Program-made: the position numbers and the translations under genes
In this document: positions 1 through 7,840 of the stretch, one piece after another
Layout: each line of letters begins with the position of its first letter
Numbering within the stretch: position 1 is the first letter of the stretch
The notes under the pieces: generated by a model
Seen by the model: the letters and a program-made list of their open reading frames with translations, nothing else
Databases searched by the model: none
What the model was told of the DNA's origin: nothing
NCBI GenBank assembly: GCA_030267965.1
Contig: BRYA01000462.1
Coordinates: 18,589-36,291, forward strand
Direction: 5' to 3'
DNA length: 17,703 nt
Source: Triparma columacea
Lineage: Eukaryota > Sar > Bolidophyceae > Parmales > Triparmaceae

Positions 1-1075
1 ATCGTAGTGACTCCCGTAGGAAGACCCTCCAACGATGTCAAGCCAGTGCATTCCAAAAAGGCAGATGCACCAATCGTAGTGACTTCCGTAGGAAGACCCT
101 CCAACGACTTCAAGCCCGTGCATCCATCAAAGGCCGATTTACCAATCTCAGTGACTCCCTTAGGAAGACCCTCCAACGACGTCAAGCCCGTGCACCCACC
201 AAAGGCAAATTCACCAATAGTAGTGACTCCCGTAGAACGAAGACCCTCCAACGACGTCAAGCCCGTGCACTTATAAAGGGCACATTTACCAAGTGTAGTG
301 ACTCCCGTAGGAAGGCCCTCCAACGACGTTAGTCCTGTGCAGTCGCAAAAGGCAGCAGCACCAATCTTCATGACACTTGCAGGAAGACCCTCCAGCGACG
401 TTAGTTCCGTGCACCCTTCAAAGGCACCATGAATTCTTTTCGTGTCTCTCTTTGGATCTTCCCCAACCTCTTTGAGTCCTGCAGGAAGGCCCTCTAAAGA
501 CGCCAAGCCTGTGCACCCCTCAAATGCGGCGTTGCAGATCTGCAAGATTCCCTCCGAGAGACCCTCCAACGACGTCAAACCCGTGCATCCAGCAAAGGCC
601 TCTCTTCCAATCGTAGTGACTCCCGTAGGATGACCCTCCAACGACGTCAAGCCCGTGCATCCAGAAAAGGCAGATGCACCAATCGTAGTGACTCCCGTAG
701 GAAGACCCTCCAAAGACGTCAAGCCCGTGCATCCACTAAAGGCACCAACACCAATCGTAGTGACTCCCGTAGGAAGGCCCTCCAACGACGTCAAGCCCGT
801 GCATCCATGAAAGGTATGATAACCAATCGTAGTGACTCCCGTAGAACGAATACCCTCCAACGATGTCAAGCCCGTGCATCCTTTGAAGGCACCTCCAACA
901 AAATCAATGGACCCCCCTGGCCCCCTGACACGTCGAATACCTCCCTCAACCTCTTCGAGTCCTTCAGGAAGGCCCTCTAAAGACATCAAGCCTGTGCACC
1001 CCTCAAATGCGCCGTTGCAGATCTGCAAGATTCCCTCCGAGAGACCCTCCAACGATGTCAAGCCCGTGCATCCCT
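1..1075 (-). repeat. In-gene tandem repeat array, about 72-75 bp units, 14 copies
   Basis: The DNA encoding the LRRs is a tandem array whose unit marker (GTGCAY on the plus strand) recurs at roughly 44, 117, 189, 264, 337, 409, 509, 583, 655, 727, 799, 871, 991 and 1066. Most spacings are 72-75 bp; two are longer (about 100 and 120 bp) where inserts occur. Spacing stays a multiple of three, so the protein frame is kept. A longer block at about 464-590 is repeated at about 947-1073. Confidence 0.9.
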
Positions 1076-1187
1076 TGAAGGCAGATCCACCAATCTCAGT
1101 GACCCCTTCTGCAACAGTGAACCCTGTTATACTCGTATCCCCCTCGAACGACGTTTTCCCGTTGTACACGACAATCTTCTCCTCCAT
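1..1187 (-). CDS. BspA-like leucine-rich repeat protein (3' end beyond the left edge)
   Basis: The minus strand is open from an ATG at 1187 to the window edge (395 whole codons, no stop), so the C-terminus is missing. After a short N-terminal segment beginning MEEKIVVYNGKTSF come 14 copies of a repeat of about 24 residues, typified by CTGLTSLEGLPTGVTTIG followed by x-x-AF-x-x. This is the pattern of the BspA/LRR_5 family, whose repeats stack into a solenoid used for binding or adhesion. Two units are longer: one near 895-990 carries an IRRVRGPGG insert, the other near 415-475 an EDPKRDTKR insert. No signal peptide is visible, so a secreted location is not supported; algae carry large families of such proteins whose roles are mostly unknown. 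The repeats are very alike at DNA level, implying recent expansion. The plus-strand open frames here are antisense by-products of the repeat. Confidence 0.85.
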   Translation of the reverse strand, partial: MEEKIVVYNGKTSFEGDTSITGFTVAEGVTEIGGSAFKGCTGLTSLEGLSEGILQICNGAFEGCTGLMSLEGLPEGLEEVEGGIRRVRGPGGSIDFVGGAFKGCTGLTSLEGIRSTGVTTIGYHTFHGCTGLTSLEGLPTGVTTIGVGAFSGCTGLTSLEGLPTGVTTIGASAFSGCTGLTSLEGHPTGVTTIGREAFAGCTGLTSLEGLSEGILQICNAAFEGCTGLASLEGLPAGLKEVGEDPKRDTKRIHGAFEGCTELTSLEGLPASVMKIGAAAFCDCTGLTSLEGLPTGVTTLGKCALYKCTGLTSLEGLRSTGVTTIGEFAFGGCTGLTSLEGLPKGVTEIGKSAFDGCTGLKSLEGLPTEVTTIGASAFLECTGLTSLEGLPTGVTT

Positions 1188-1526
1188 TACTGACTCTCAG
1201 ATCTCCACTTTCTGGAAACAAAAAGCGAAGGATATGGGGGGGGTTAAATATTAGTGTTTGAAGTGGGAAACTCGGGAGACTCGGGGACTAAGCGGATAAT
1301 ACGAAAATGAGCGGTGGAGCGTACCTGATATGATGCTTGAGCAAGGTGATTGATGAGCACAAGGTTTACAAAAGTTAGGGGATCTGTTGTTCACTTGTTT
1401 TTGGAGATTGGAGATCGGAGACCGGAGACTTGGAGATTCCTGAACCAGCCTTTTTGTGAAAACCCTTAATTTCCACCAATATCTAGACGCTTGCATTCAT
1501 TTCCTTGAACGAGCTCCCGTCGCTAA
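1188..1526. promoter_or_regulatory. Divergent intergenic region between the LRR gene and the voltage-sensor gene
   Basis: These 339 bp separate two divergent start codons and must hold both 5' untranslated regions and promoters. I see no clear TATA box. The visible structure is a short tandem repeat at 1403-1438: four 7-bp GGAGAYY units (GGAGATT, GGAGATC, GGAGACC, GGAGACT) plus a fifth offset by one base. Two short opposite-strand open frames have no recognisable protein features. Regulatory function is inferred from position only. Confidence 0.4.
1403..1438. repeat. 7-bp tandem repeat GGAGAYY, about five units
   Basis: Units run 1403-1409, 1410-1416, 1417-1423 and 1424-1430, then GGAGATT at 1432-1438 after one extra T. 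The repeat lies about 90 bp upstream of the voltage-sensor gene start. It could be a binding-site cluster or simple replication slippage. Confidence 0.7.
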
Positions 1527-3586
1527 ATGTCGGTTGGTTGTGCTCCATCGTGCGGGGAAACAAGCATTTTTGGGGTTGAAGGCGAGTGCCAGCTCGACAA
1601 CAGTAGTCGTTCTATTCATTTTTTTTGCAAATGCCCCGCTGGATTCAGCGGCGAGGACTACTGGTGGTCTGAGGTAAGAATTGAGAATCGTTCCGGATAA
1701 CAGACAATTCTTCATACTCCCTTCAGTCTGCAATAGGGTCAAGAGGTTCTCGGACATCGTCCACGATGGGTGGAACAAAGCAGCATAGCGACGTGAGCTC
1801 TAGCCCTAATGCAACCCTCCCTTCCTCCCTCTCTGCTGCTCTCTCCCAGGATGATTGTCATGTCAATGTCCCATTCTTGGAACGTTGGCATCTTGCGGTC
1901 ACCGTAATCTACGGCTTTGCCTTTCTTCTGTCTGCGTTAGGCCTCTTCTTTGCGTTGGATAGAGATGTGACTGCCTACAAGCAGGTGATGGGGAAGAAGA
2001 AGAGTCAGGAGATGAAGGACCTCGAGAAAAGAATGACCAACGCCTCTAAACAATCGAATGATAAGTCGGATAAGAGTGGAACGTCCTCTGTTGCGTCCCT
2101 TAATTCTGTTACCGATGAGTCTCCAAAAGCCCCCGAACGCAGTGTGATTGAAAAGGCGACCATTCCCGCTCCCACGGGCTTTGGTTCTTACATTTCTATA
2201 TTGCGAGAGATGCAACGTCAGAAGAAGTACTTTAAGATTGGGAAGCTCTTCGGGCTTCACTTCATCTTCTCTTTATGCGGGGGGATCTACCTTGTTATGA
2301 CTCTCCAAGGTATCTACCGAATAGACAACAACGCATTTCAAAATCTGGCACTTAGTGTAGCGGCTTCTGCGCTATTCGCGGGGCTTTGGGAAGTAGTTGA
2401 AATTTGGCATCGAGCAATACCGAAAAGCCTTGTAAAACGTGCTGACAAAACACGAATGACTGGGGGGGGGGAAACGGATCTCCCTGCTGAGCTGAAGAAT
2501 GCATCATCGGCCCAGGCCAAGGTTCTTGTCTTTCTGCAGGACGGAAAGACCATGGCATTCACCTTATCCTTGGTGCTAGCGAGCGTGATTGTATCGATTT
2601 TCCAAATAGCGAACGATAAGGAGGGAGTAGGGTACGACGTCTTCGAGTACTTGGTCTTTGCTATCTTCTTGCTCGAACTTGTCATCAGAATATACTGCTG
2701 GTATTGCTGTTTCAAGAACAAGTCGTTCTTTGGGGACAAGTATAATCTACTGGATGTGATCGTTGTCCTTATCGATGTCTTGATCATTGGGGTATCGCTT
2801 TCTGCTGGCAAAAGCACGGGCGATACCGCAGGGGACGTGGGAGGCTTTGCGAAGATACTGAGAGTCGTTAGATTCTGTCGAGTTTTGCGAATCTTGCGCG
2901 CAATTAGAATGTTCAGCGTAATCGGGTCAAAGTCGCTGCTCCATTCTGAGGTTAGGGTTAGAAGGATTGTGGTTCTCCATTCGAGAGTCGGCGCATTGTG
3001 GTTCTCAGTGGCCGGCTTCGTGCTTCCTCTCGCCCTTGGGAACAACAAGGTCGGTGATAGGATGCTCATGATGGGAATGTTCATCACGATTACCGATTTC
3101 GTCGGCGCTATGGTTATCATTTGCTTGGACATTAAACGGATGTTGGACGACGTGCTGTCCAATGGAAGCAAAGAGACCCAGAAAAACGAAATCTTCTTAA
3201 AAGCGGAGTTCAAGAGGAAGGTAACCCTTGGTGGTGTCTTAACAATCGGCCCAGTCGCTTCAATTTTCACTCTGCTGCTCTCTGTCTCCCCCCTGTTCCA
3301 CCCCGACGGGTCTTTTTGGTTCACTGTAAGTCAAGTAGCCTCCACCCACCGCCGACAACAACAGTTGCCCTTCCCCATCCATCCATTCTTCGTAACAACT
3401 TACCCTCCCCACCCTCTCCCCCTCAAGCTCTGCGCCTTGCTGGCGGTGTGCTGGAATGTGCTCATGTTCCTTATCATAAATCGAGGCAAACTTCAGGAAG
3501 CGCAAGCGAAGCTCACGTCAAGGTCGCTTTCGTCAAGCAGAGCAACGAAATCAGCGGTATCTCCCGCACCCACAGAACAAAAATAA
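1527..3586 (+). CDS. Multi-pass voltage-sensor domain protein with N-terminal EGF-like segment
   Basis: Exons 1527-1673, 1727-3325 and 3428-3586 (both introns phase 0) give 634 residues. Exon 1, with a stop just before its ATG, encodes a five-cysteine EGF-like stretch ending CKCPAGFSGEDYWW; the usual sixth cysteine is missing. Three membrane segments follow (about 104-126, 223-246, 253-276), the first two separated by a charged Ser/Lys-rich loop. A canonical voltage sensor comes next: S1 about 324-344, S2 353-373 (FLLELVIRIY), S3 389-407 (YNLLDVIVVLIDVL) and S4 425-445 with K425, R428, R431, R434, R437, R440 and R443 at every third position. About four more hydrophobic segments close the protein (467-487, 493-518, 548-571, and exon 3). 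There is no K+, Na+ or Ca2+ pore-loop signature, no phosphatase domain and no Hv1-type R-x-W-R, so the effector is unknown. A 572-residue form starting at ATG 1766 is the conservative alternative without exon 1. Confidence 0.8.
1674..1726 (+). other. Intron 1 of the voltage-sensor gene (53 nt, phase 0)
   Basis: The donor reads GAG|GTAAGA and the acceptor CTTCAG|TCTG, preceded by a pyrimidine stretch. Splicing joins the EGF-like frame to the frame that contains ATG 1766 with no stop. Reading through the intron instead meets a TAA within about 30 nt. A second possible acceptor at 1737 would lead to an early stop from the EGF frame. Confidence 0.65.
3326..3427 (+). other. Intron 2 of the voltage-sensor gene (102 nt, in-frame and stop-free)
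   Basis: Donor T|GTAAGTC, acceptor CCCTCAAG|CTCT, with a pyrimidine-rich 3' half. At 102 nt (34 codons, phase 0) without a stop, splicing and retention both leave the downstream frame intact. The peptide it would encode is rich in Pro, His and Gln and unlike the hydrophobic flanks, which is why I call it an intron. Confidence 0.7.
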
Positions 3587-3919
3587 ACGAATTTTGTATC
3601 ACTACACCCGTTATTTATGCCGTCTATTTGACACCGCTTCAAAGTCCCTCCTCCCCCTCGCCTCCTTCCCGGCCTCATCGCACCCTGTCCTGCACATCCT
3701 GCAGAGGTCGGGGTCGCACTTCCCTGCGTTGCTCCCTCCCTTTTTTTTAACCTGAATCTCTGGCATGGTCGGACATGGCCCAAATTCCCTGAACACATAT
3801 TGATCTGCAGTATTTTTCCCAGATTTTGGCTTGAAATTGGCTTCATATAGTATATGCCTACACGCAGGTTCAACTGAAGGTAGTTTAAAGTGTCGCAGTT
3901 GCCCAACTAGATACATAAC
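3587..3919. other. Intergenic region between two plus-strand genes
   Basis: These 333 bp hold the 3' end of the voltage-sensor gene and the promoter of the RRM gene. An AATAAA overlaps the stop codon of the upstream gene (3582-3587) and could help polyadenylation. About 3640-3750 is strongly pyrimidine-rich. Minus-strand open frames across 3493-3934 look compositional and carry no known domain. No RNA gene is seen. Confidence 0.5.
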
Positions 3920-6747
3920 ATGGGGTCTTTGCACCTTTTTCGAAGTGGTCTGACCTCGGCCACTCGGGCTTGGTCACCAAGTTTATCCTCCAAAATGACA
4001 TATGTTTTATATAATGCGTTGAGTTCGACTAGCCGTGGTACTAGATCTCCCCAGCTACGCCTCAATGCGTCATTTCTTTCTGTTGTGCCTTGTAATGCAC
4101 CCTTCCATCGACAATCTTGGGTGAGGCAGCATAGCACAAGCTCTAGTACAATAGATAGAGGTTTTGTAGATAAACCGGGGGTTGTTAGTAAGGCTTCTTC
4201 CGAGGGCGGTGAGTTTGAATTTAGCAGCCGGTCCAATAGTTTCCAGAGGAAGAAGAAGGGTTGGTATCTCAAGAAGAAGATGCTTGGGGATTTGGATTCG
4301 GAGCCCCTACTATCAAATGAGGGGGGCGCCCAGGGGACGATCTCTGGTGCGGATACCTACATTTACCGCGCTCAAGGTGAGGGACGAGAAGGAGAGGGGT
4401 TAACGACTTTGTGCAGACTATTGTTGAGGCTTCGCTCCTAGAATTTCGCTCCTAGATTTTCCCTAATTTGCGTACTAAGCCCCTCCGCCTCCGCCTCCCC
4501 CTCCCCCTCCCCTAACCCCCTTTTCAGCTGAAGAAATGTTCTTCTACCTCTTTCCTCGAATGAGGCAGGATGAGATGAAGAAGTTCATGAATATTTTGAG
4601 AAAATACAGCAGACAGAAGGGGTCTAACGCGGCGAGGTTTATTCGGCGGCTAGACAAGAGTCGCCTTTGCGACCCGTGGCTCGTCCCGTGGACAATTGAT
4701 CATCTTATGAAAAGGTGAGAATGGGCAGGAATCACAAAGCCCGCTGAGCTAGCTCATACACGTCACTTGAACTCCGGTCTGGCTCCGCCCTGACCACGCC
4801 CCATTCCATTCGCCCCATCCGCACAGTGATATCGACTCGTTCCAGCTGCAGCAACGCCTCGCAGTCCTCACAGATTTCAACCTTGACTCCCACCAAGAGT
4901 CTCCCCCCTCTGTTCCCCCCTTGACGCATGCCCAGATAAACATGTCGATAACGTCCACCCCCTCAATCCTATTTGCCATCAAAAGTATGTTAAAACCGAC
5001 GGACGACCCCCAACTTCCGTACCAAATACCACCCCTGGAGATGACCCAAGCCCGGGACGACTTCTTAGAGGAGAACCTCTTTTCTGTCGATACCGAGGAG
5101 GCTCGTCAAGAGAAAGAGCAGCTCATGTCCTTCTCCGCCCTACTCGCCGAGAGCCTGCCCACCGCCTCCCATAGAGCCCTAGTTTTGCAATTTGAGCACA
5201 TAGTGAACGAGCGGTTGGCCCTCGTGGGTGCAAACCGCAAGCAGCCTAGTACGGTGACGAAGAAGATGGCCAACATGACGCGTCAGATTGCCAAGATTCA
5301 CGCCGGGGTCATCCTGGGTCCCCTCGAATCCTACCTTTTTCCCGACGAGTTGGACGCTGAGGACCACGCTGCCTTCACTGAGATTGCCTCTGCTTCCACG
5401 GCCAAGACTGAGAAGTACATCGAAGAGCACCTGAAAGAACTCTCCACTACCCTCCTCCCGAAATTGCGGGAGCGTTCCCCGGTTGAAAGGACTCCAACAG
5501 AGCTGAAGTCTGCGGAGCGTAAGAAGCTCAAGAAGGTGAGGCAGGAGCGGGAAGAGAAGCGGCAAGCTCGCTTTAGCAATACGACGTCTCTTTCTCGCCT
5601 GTCGCCCTAACCATTTTCGCGATTCGCTTCGTTCGTCGCTTCGCAGCAAATGGAGGATACACTAGAGGACTTGGAAGGGGAGAGGGAGGTCTTGGGGAAG
5701 CTGATGAGAGAGAGAATGCAAGAGAGGGTGGTTAAGAAATCAGGACGGCGGCGGCATTTTGAGCGATGCAAGATGGACGCCGTTCTCCTCCCCGGTCTCT
5801 CACTGGAGACTGATCTGGTCGAATACGACAGTTCCTCTAGGTGAGAGGGGGGGCGCTGCAGTGACATAATGCCCACTTCGTGAACCCCACATCCCCTTGT
5901 CGCCTAACAATGGCCTCTTCGCTTCGCTCGCTCGCCCGCCGCAGAATCTTCCTTGAAAACCTGCCCATAGATGTAACCGAGGAAGAGGTGATGGAAGCTG
6001 TCGCCTTCTGTGGGCCAGTCAAGTCAGTCGGGATTTACAACCAGCGCCCCGACCTTGACCCGCTCTCTAAAGCCAATCCCAATATTGTCACCATGAAAAC
6101 GCATAAGAAGACCAAGAAGAAGAAGGCCAAGACTCCGGGGTTCTACTCCGAGAAGAAGGATCAGGCAATTACGAAGTTCAGCCCTGTGTACGCAATAGTC
6201 GACTTTGAGGACGCAGCCGCTCTTGAAGTTGCAACGAGGTGAGATAAACTTCACTGTACTTCTCTTTGACGTTCGTCGCAAGAATCTAACCCATCCCCTA
6301 CGCAGTGACAACATCCGAATCTTTGGCATTGTTATTCAGAAGCACTGCGCTGCCGTGACCCCAGCTTCAGACTTCACATCCCTGTTCCTTGAAGTCCCGG
6401 CAAATGTGGAGTCGAGCTCCCCCTTTAGGGACTCCAGACTTCCTGAAGATACGCCCCTCGAGTACGCGCTCGAGCTGGAAATGAAGTTGAGGGAAATGAT
6501 TGGTGCAGACATGTACGTTTGTATGGCGCTTGGTGAGCATGAGTGGAGCACCCCTGATACGTGTGAGATCAATTTTCCATCCCACGAGCTGGCGATGATG
6601 GCTAAGGAGAAAATTGAGAGCAGTCTGAAGATGGATGAAAGGTTCAAGCCCGTTGAGGCCGCGGCCGCTTACAAGTTCAATTGGGTCAAGACGGGCATGG
6701 ACGCCATCTACCACTGGAGGAGAGAGGTGAGCATAGGCGGACAGTGA
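3920..6747 (+). CDS. RRM RNA-binding protein with mitochondrial-type N-terminus (six exons)
   Basis: Exons 3920-4376, 4528-4714, 4827-5535, 5647-5840, 5945-6238 and 6306-6747 join in frame to 760 residues. The first 75 residues are rich in Arg, Ser and Thr, poor in acidic residues and end near RQHSTSS, like a mitochondrial presequence. A helical, charged middle follows, with a basic stretch from about 440 (ERKKLKK) through exon 4 (KKSGRRRHFERCK). The RRM begins at 516: RNP2 is IFLENLP (517-523) and RNP1 YAIVDFED, separated by a long Lys-rich insert (MKTHKKTKKKKAK). The C-terminal 150 residues match nothing I recognise. RRM proteins bind single-stranded RNA, so a mitochondrial RNA-processing or ribosome-related role is inferred. 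A donor at 6727 spliced to an acceptor at 6852 would replace the last residues with VKYT. Confidence 0.75.
4431..4456 (+). repeat. 14-bp period direct repeat in intron 1 of the RRM gene
   Basis: TTCGCTCCTAGA occurs at 4431-4442 and 4445-4456, inside the 151-nt first intron (4377-4527). The intron then becomes a pyrimidine tract of CTCCGCCTCC type before its TTTTCAG acceptor. The repeat overlaps the GCTTCGCTC motif seen in other introns of this window. Confidence 0.7.
5536..5646 (+). other. Intron 3 of the RRM gene, similar in its 3' half to intron 4
   Basis: The 111-nt intron runs from AAG|GTGAGG to TTCGCAG|CAA, phase 0. Its 3' half has GTCGCCCTAAC (a plausible branch site) followed by TTCGC-rich sequence ending CGCAG. 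The next intron (5841-5944) has GTCGCCTAAC, then TTCGCTTCGCTCG and CCGCAG in the same order and at similar distances. Reading through this intron stays open only to a stop at 5608-5610, which would give a truncated protein without the RRM. Confidence 0.7.
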
Positions 6748-6897
6748 AATAGCTTCGCGAAAGATACTCTTCAGGAAGCTTGGAAATGGAATTCCTCACC
6801 CAAACAACTAACCTCGCTCATTGACCCTTTCACACACACATAATACCACAGGTCAAATATACATAGAACCCGTTTGTATGTTAATAACAATGACCTT
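6748..6897. other. Convergent 3' intergenic region
   Basis: These 150 bp lie between the stop codons of the plus-strand RRM gene and the minus-strand IPGYSGH gene, so both 3' untranslated regions must overlap or be very short. A CACACACA tract ends just before a possible acceptor at 6852. Nothing else is recognisable. Confidence 0.4.
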
Positions 6898-7746
6898 TTA
6901 TTTCGGTTTCCGTTTACCTTTATCTCCTCCCCCTCTATTCCCCTTGACGCTCCTCGCTTTCTCGAAGAGATTCTTCTCCTTCTTGATCCTCAGCACGCTC
7001 TCCTTGGCGATTCGTTCATTCTTCATGCGCAGACACCCGTGTTTAATGAAATCGCTCTCGTTTCTCCTGAAGGTCCGTTCTGTCAGGGTGAACTTTGGAC
7101 GCCTGCTCTTGACTATGGCCTCCGCCATGGCCGACTGACTCGAGCTCATGCCCCACCTTGTTGGGGCTGCCACGCTGAAGTCGTAGCCTACCTTCATCGT
7201 CGAGGCGAGGTTCACGCTCAAGTCCTGCCGCCTACAGGACTCCTCCTCACTCGCTCCTACCGCTTCCCTCACGTCCTCCTTGCATATCCTTCCCTGGTAG
7301 TGGCCGGAGTAACCAGGGATGAATTTCGTTCTAGCTGCTGGTCCTTGCGGGAAGCGCTTCCTCGCCGGGTCCCCTCGGAATCGCCGCACCGGCATTTTCG
7401 TTCCAAGAAGGTCGGGGTCCCCTTCCTCTTCACTATCGTCATCTTCGAACCCTCCAGTATCAAAAAAGCTCTTTTCCAGTTTCTTGTCCTCAAACCTCTT
7501 GATCTTTTTCTCGTCAAGCTTGGGTTCCAGCTTCCTCGAATGAGCTAACCAGTCCTTGAAGGTCGCGTATTTTTCCTTCGTCTGTCCGTGACCCTCCATT
7601 TCCTGCCCAGCCTCCAACCCTCTCTCATCAATTACCCTCGAATCCCTCTCTGTGAAAGCCTTGGCGTAGTGAGAATCGAGAGGTTGGCCGAATGTATCCT
7701 TGAAGTCTGTCGGTGGGCGGTTGAGCCGGTGTGAGTTGGCCGGCAT
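6898..7746 (-). CDS. Uncharacterised basic protein with an IPGYSGH motif (possibly flagellar)
   Basis: A single open frame of 282 residues starts at ATG 7746. I do not recognise it as a whole. Visible features are a polar N-terminus, an acidic patch at about 101-110 (EDDDSEEEGD), the segment KFIPGYSGHYQGRI at 141-154, and a strongly basic C-terminus ending KGNRGGGDKGKRKPK. IPGYxGH/IPGYTGF motifs are known from small ciliary microtubule-associated proteins of the FAM166/CIMIP2 type, so a flagellar role is possible, but this rests on one short motif. The basic tail could equally suit a nucleolar or RNA-binding protein. The gene is intronless, unlike its neighbours, and shares a 94-bp divergent promoter region with the gene at 7841. 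Confidence 0.7.
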   Translation of the reverse strand: MPANSHRLNRPPTDFKDTFGQPLDSHYAKAFTERDSRVIDERGLEAGQEMEGHGQTKEKYATFKDWLAHSRKLEPKLDEKKIKRFEDKKLEKSFFDTGGFEDDDSEEEGDPDLLGTKMPVRRFRGDPARKRFPQGPAARTKFIPGYSGHYQGRICKEDVREAVGASEEESCRRQDLSVNLASTMKVGYDFSVAAPTRWGMSSSQSAMAEAIVKSRRPKFTLTERTFRRNESDFIKHGCLRMKNERIAKESVLRIKKEKNLFEKARSVKGNRGGGDKGKRKPK

Positions 7747-7840
7747 GGTCCCAAAACTACCTAACTTCTTTTAACTGCTTTCGACTGCTCACTTTCTGGC
7801 TTTCTGGTCTTCTGGTCCAAAGTGGGTATTTTTCTTCTGC
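7747..7840. promoter_or_regulatory. Very short bidirectional promoter region
   Basis: Only 94 bp separate the divergent ATGs at 7746 (-) and 7841 (+). The stretch is pyrimidine-rich on the plus strand with imperfect repeats of TTTCTGG and TTCTGGTC around 7793-7818. No TATA box is evident. Co-expression of the two genes is inferred from spacing only. Confidence 0.45.

Noticed and set aside
7..980. Long plus-strand open frames rich in RPSNDVKPVH or QRRQARAS repeats
   Set aside because: They are antisense readings of the LRR-coding DNA. Unit lengths are multiples of three, so stops are avoided in several frames at once; only the minus frame gives a known repeat.
1251..1496. Minus-strand 81-codon open frame in the divergent region
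   Set aside because: No domain, no splice support, composition like non-coding DNA, and it lies where the promoters of both flanking genes must be.
2950..2961. TTAGGG-like sequence (GGTTAGGGTTAG) suggesting a telomere remnant
   Set aside because: It is under two repeats long and lies in the coding sequence just after S4 of the voltage-sensor gene.
2338..3324. Minus-strand open frame of 328 codons opposite the voltage-sensor gene
   Set aside because: It is antisense to a well-defined transmembrane protein and has no recognisable features of its own.
3493..3934. Overlapping minus-strand open frames between two plus-strand genes
   Set aside because: Low-complexity composition with no domain, overlapping the 3' end of one gene and the start of another.
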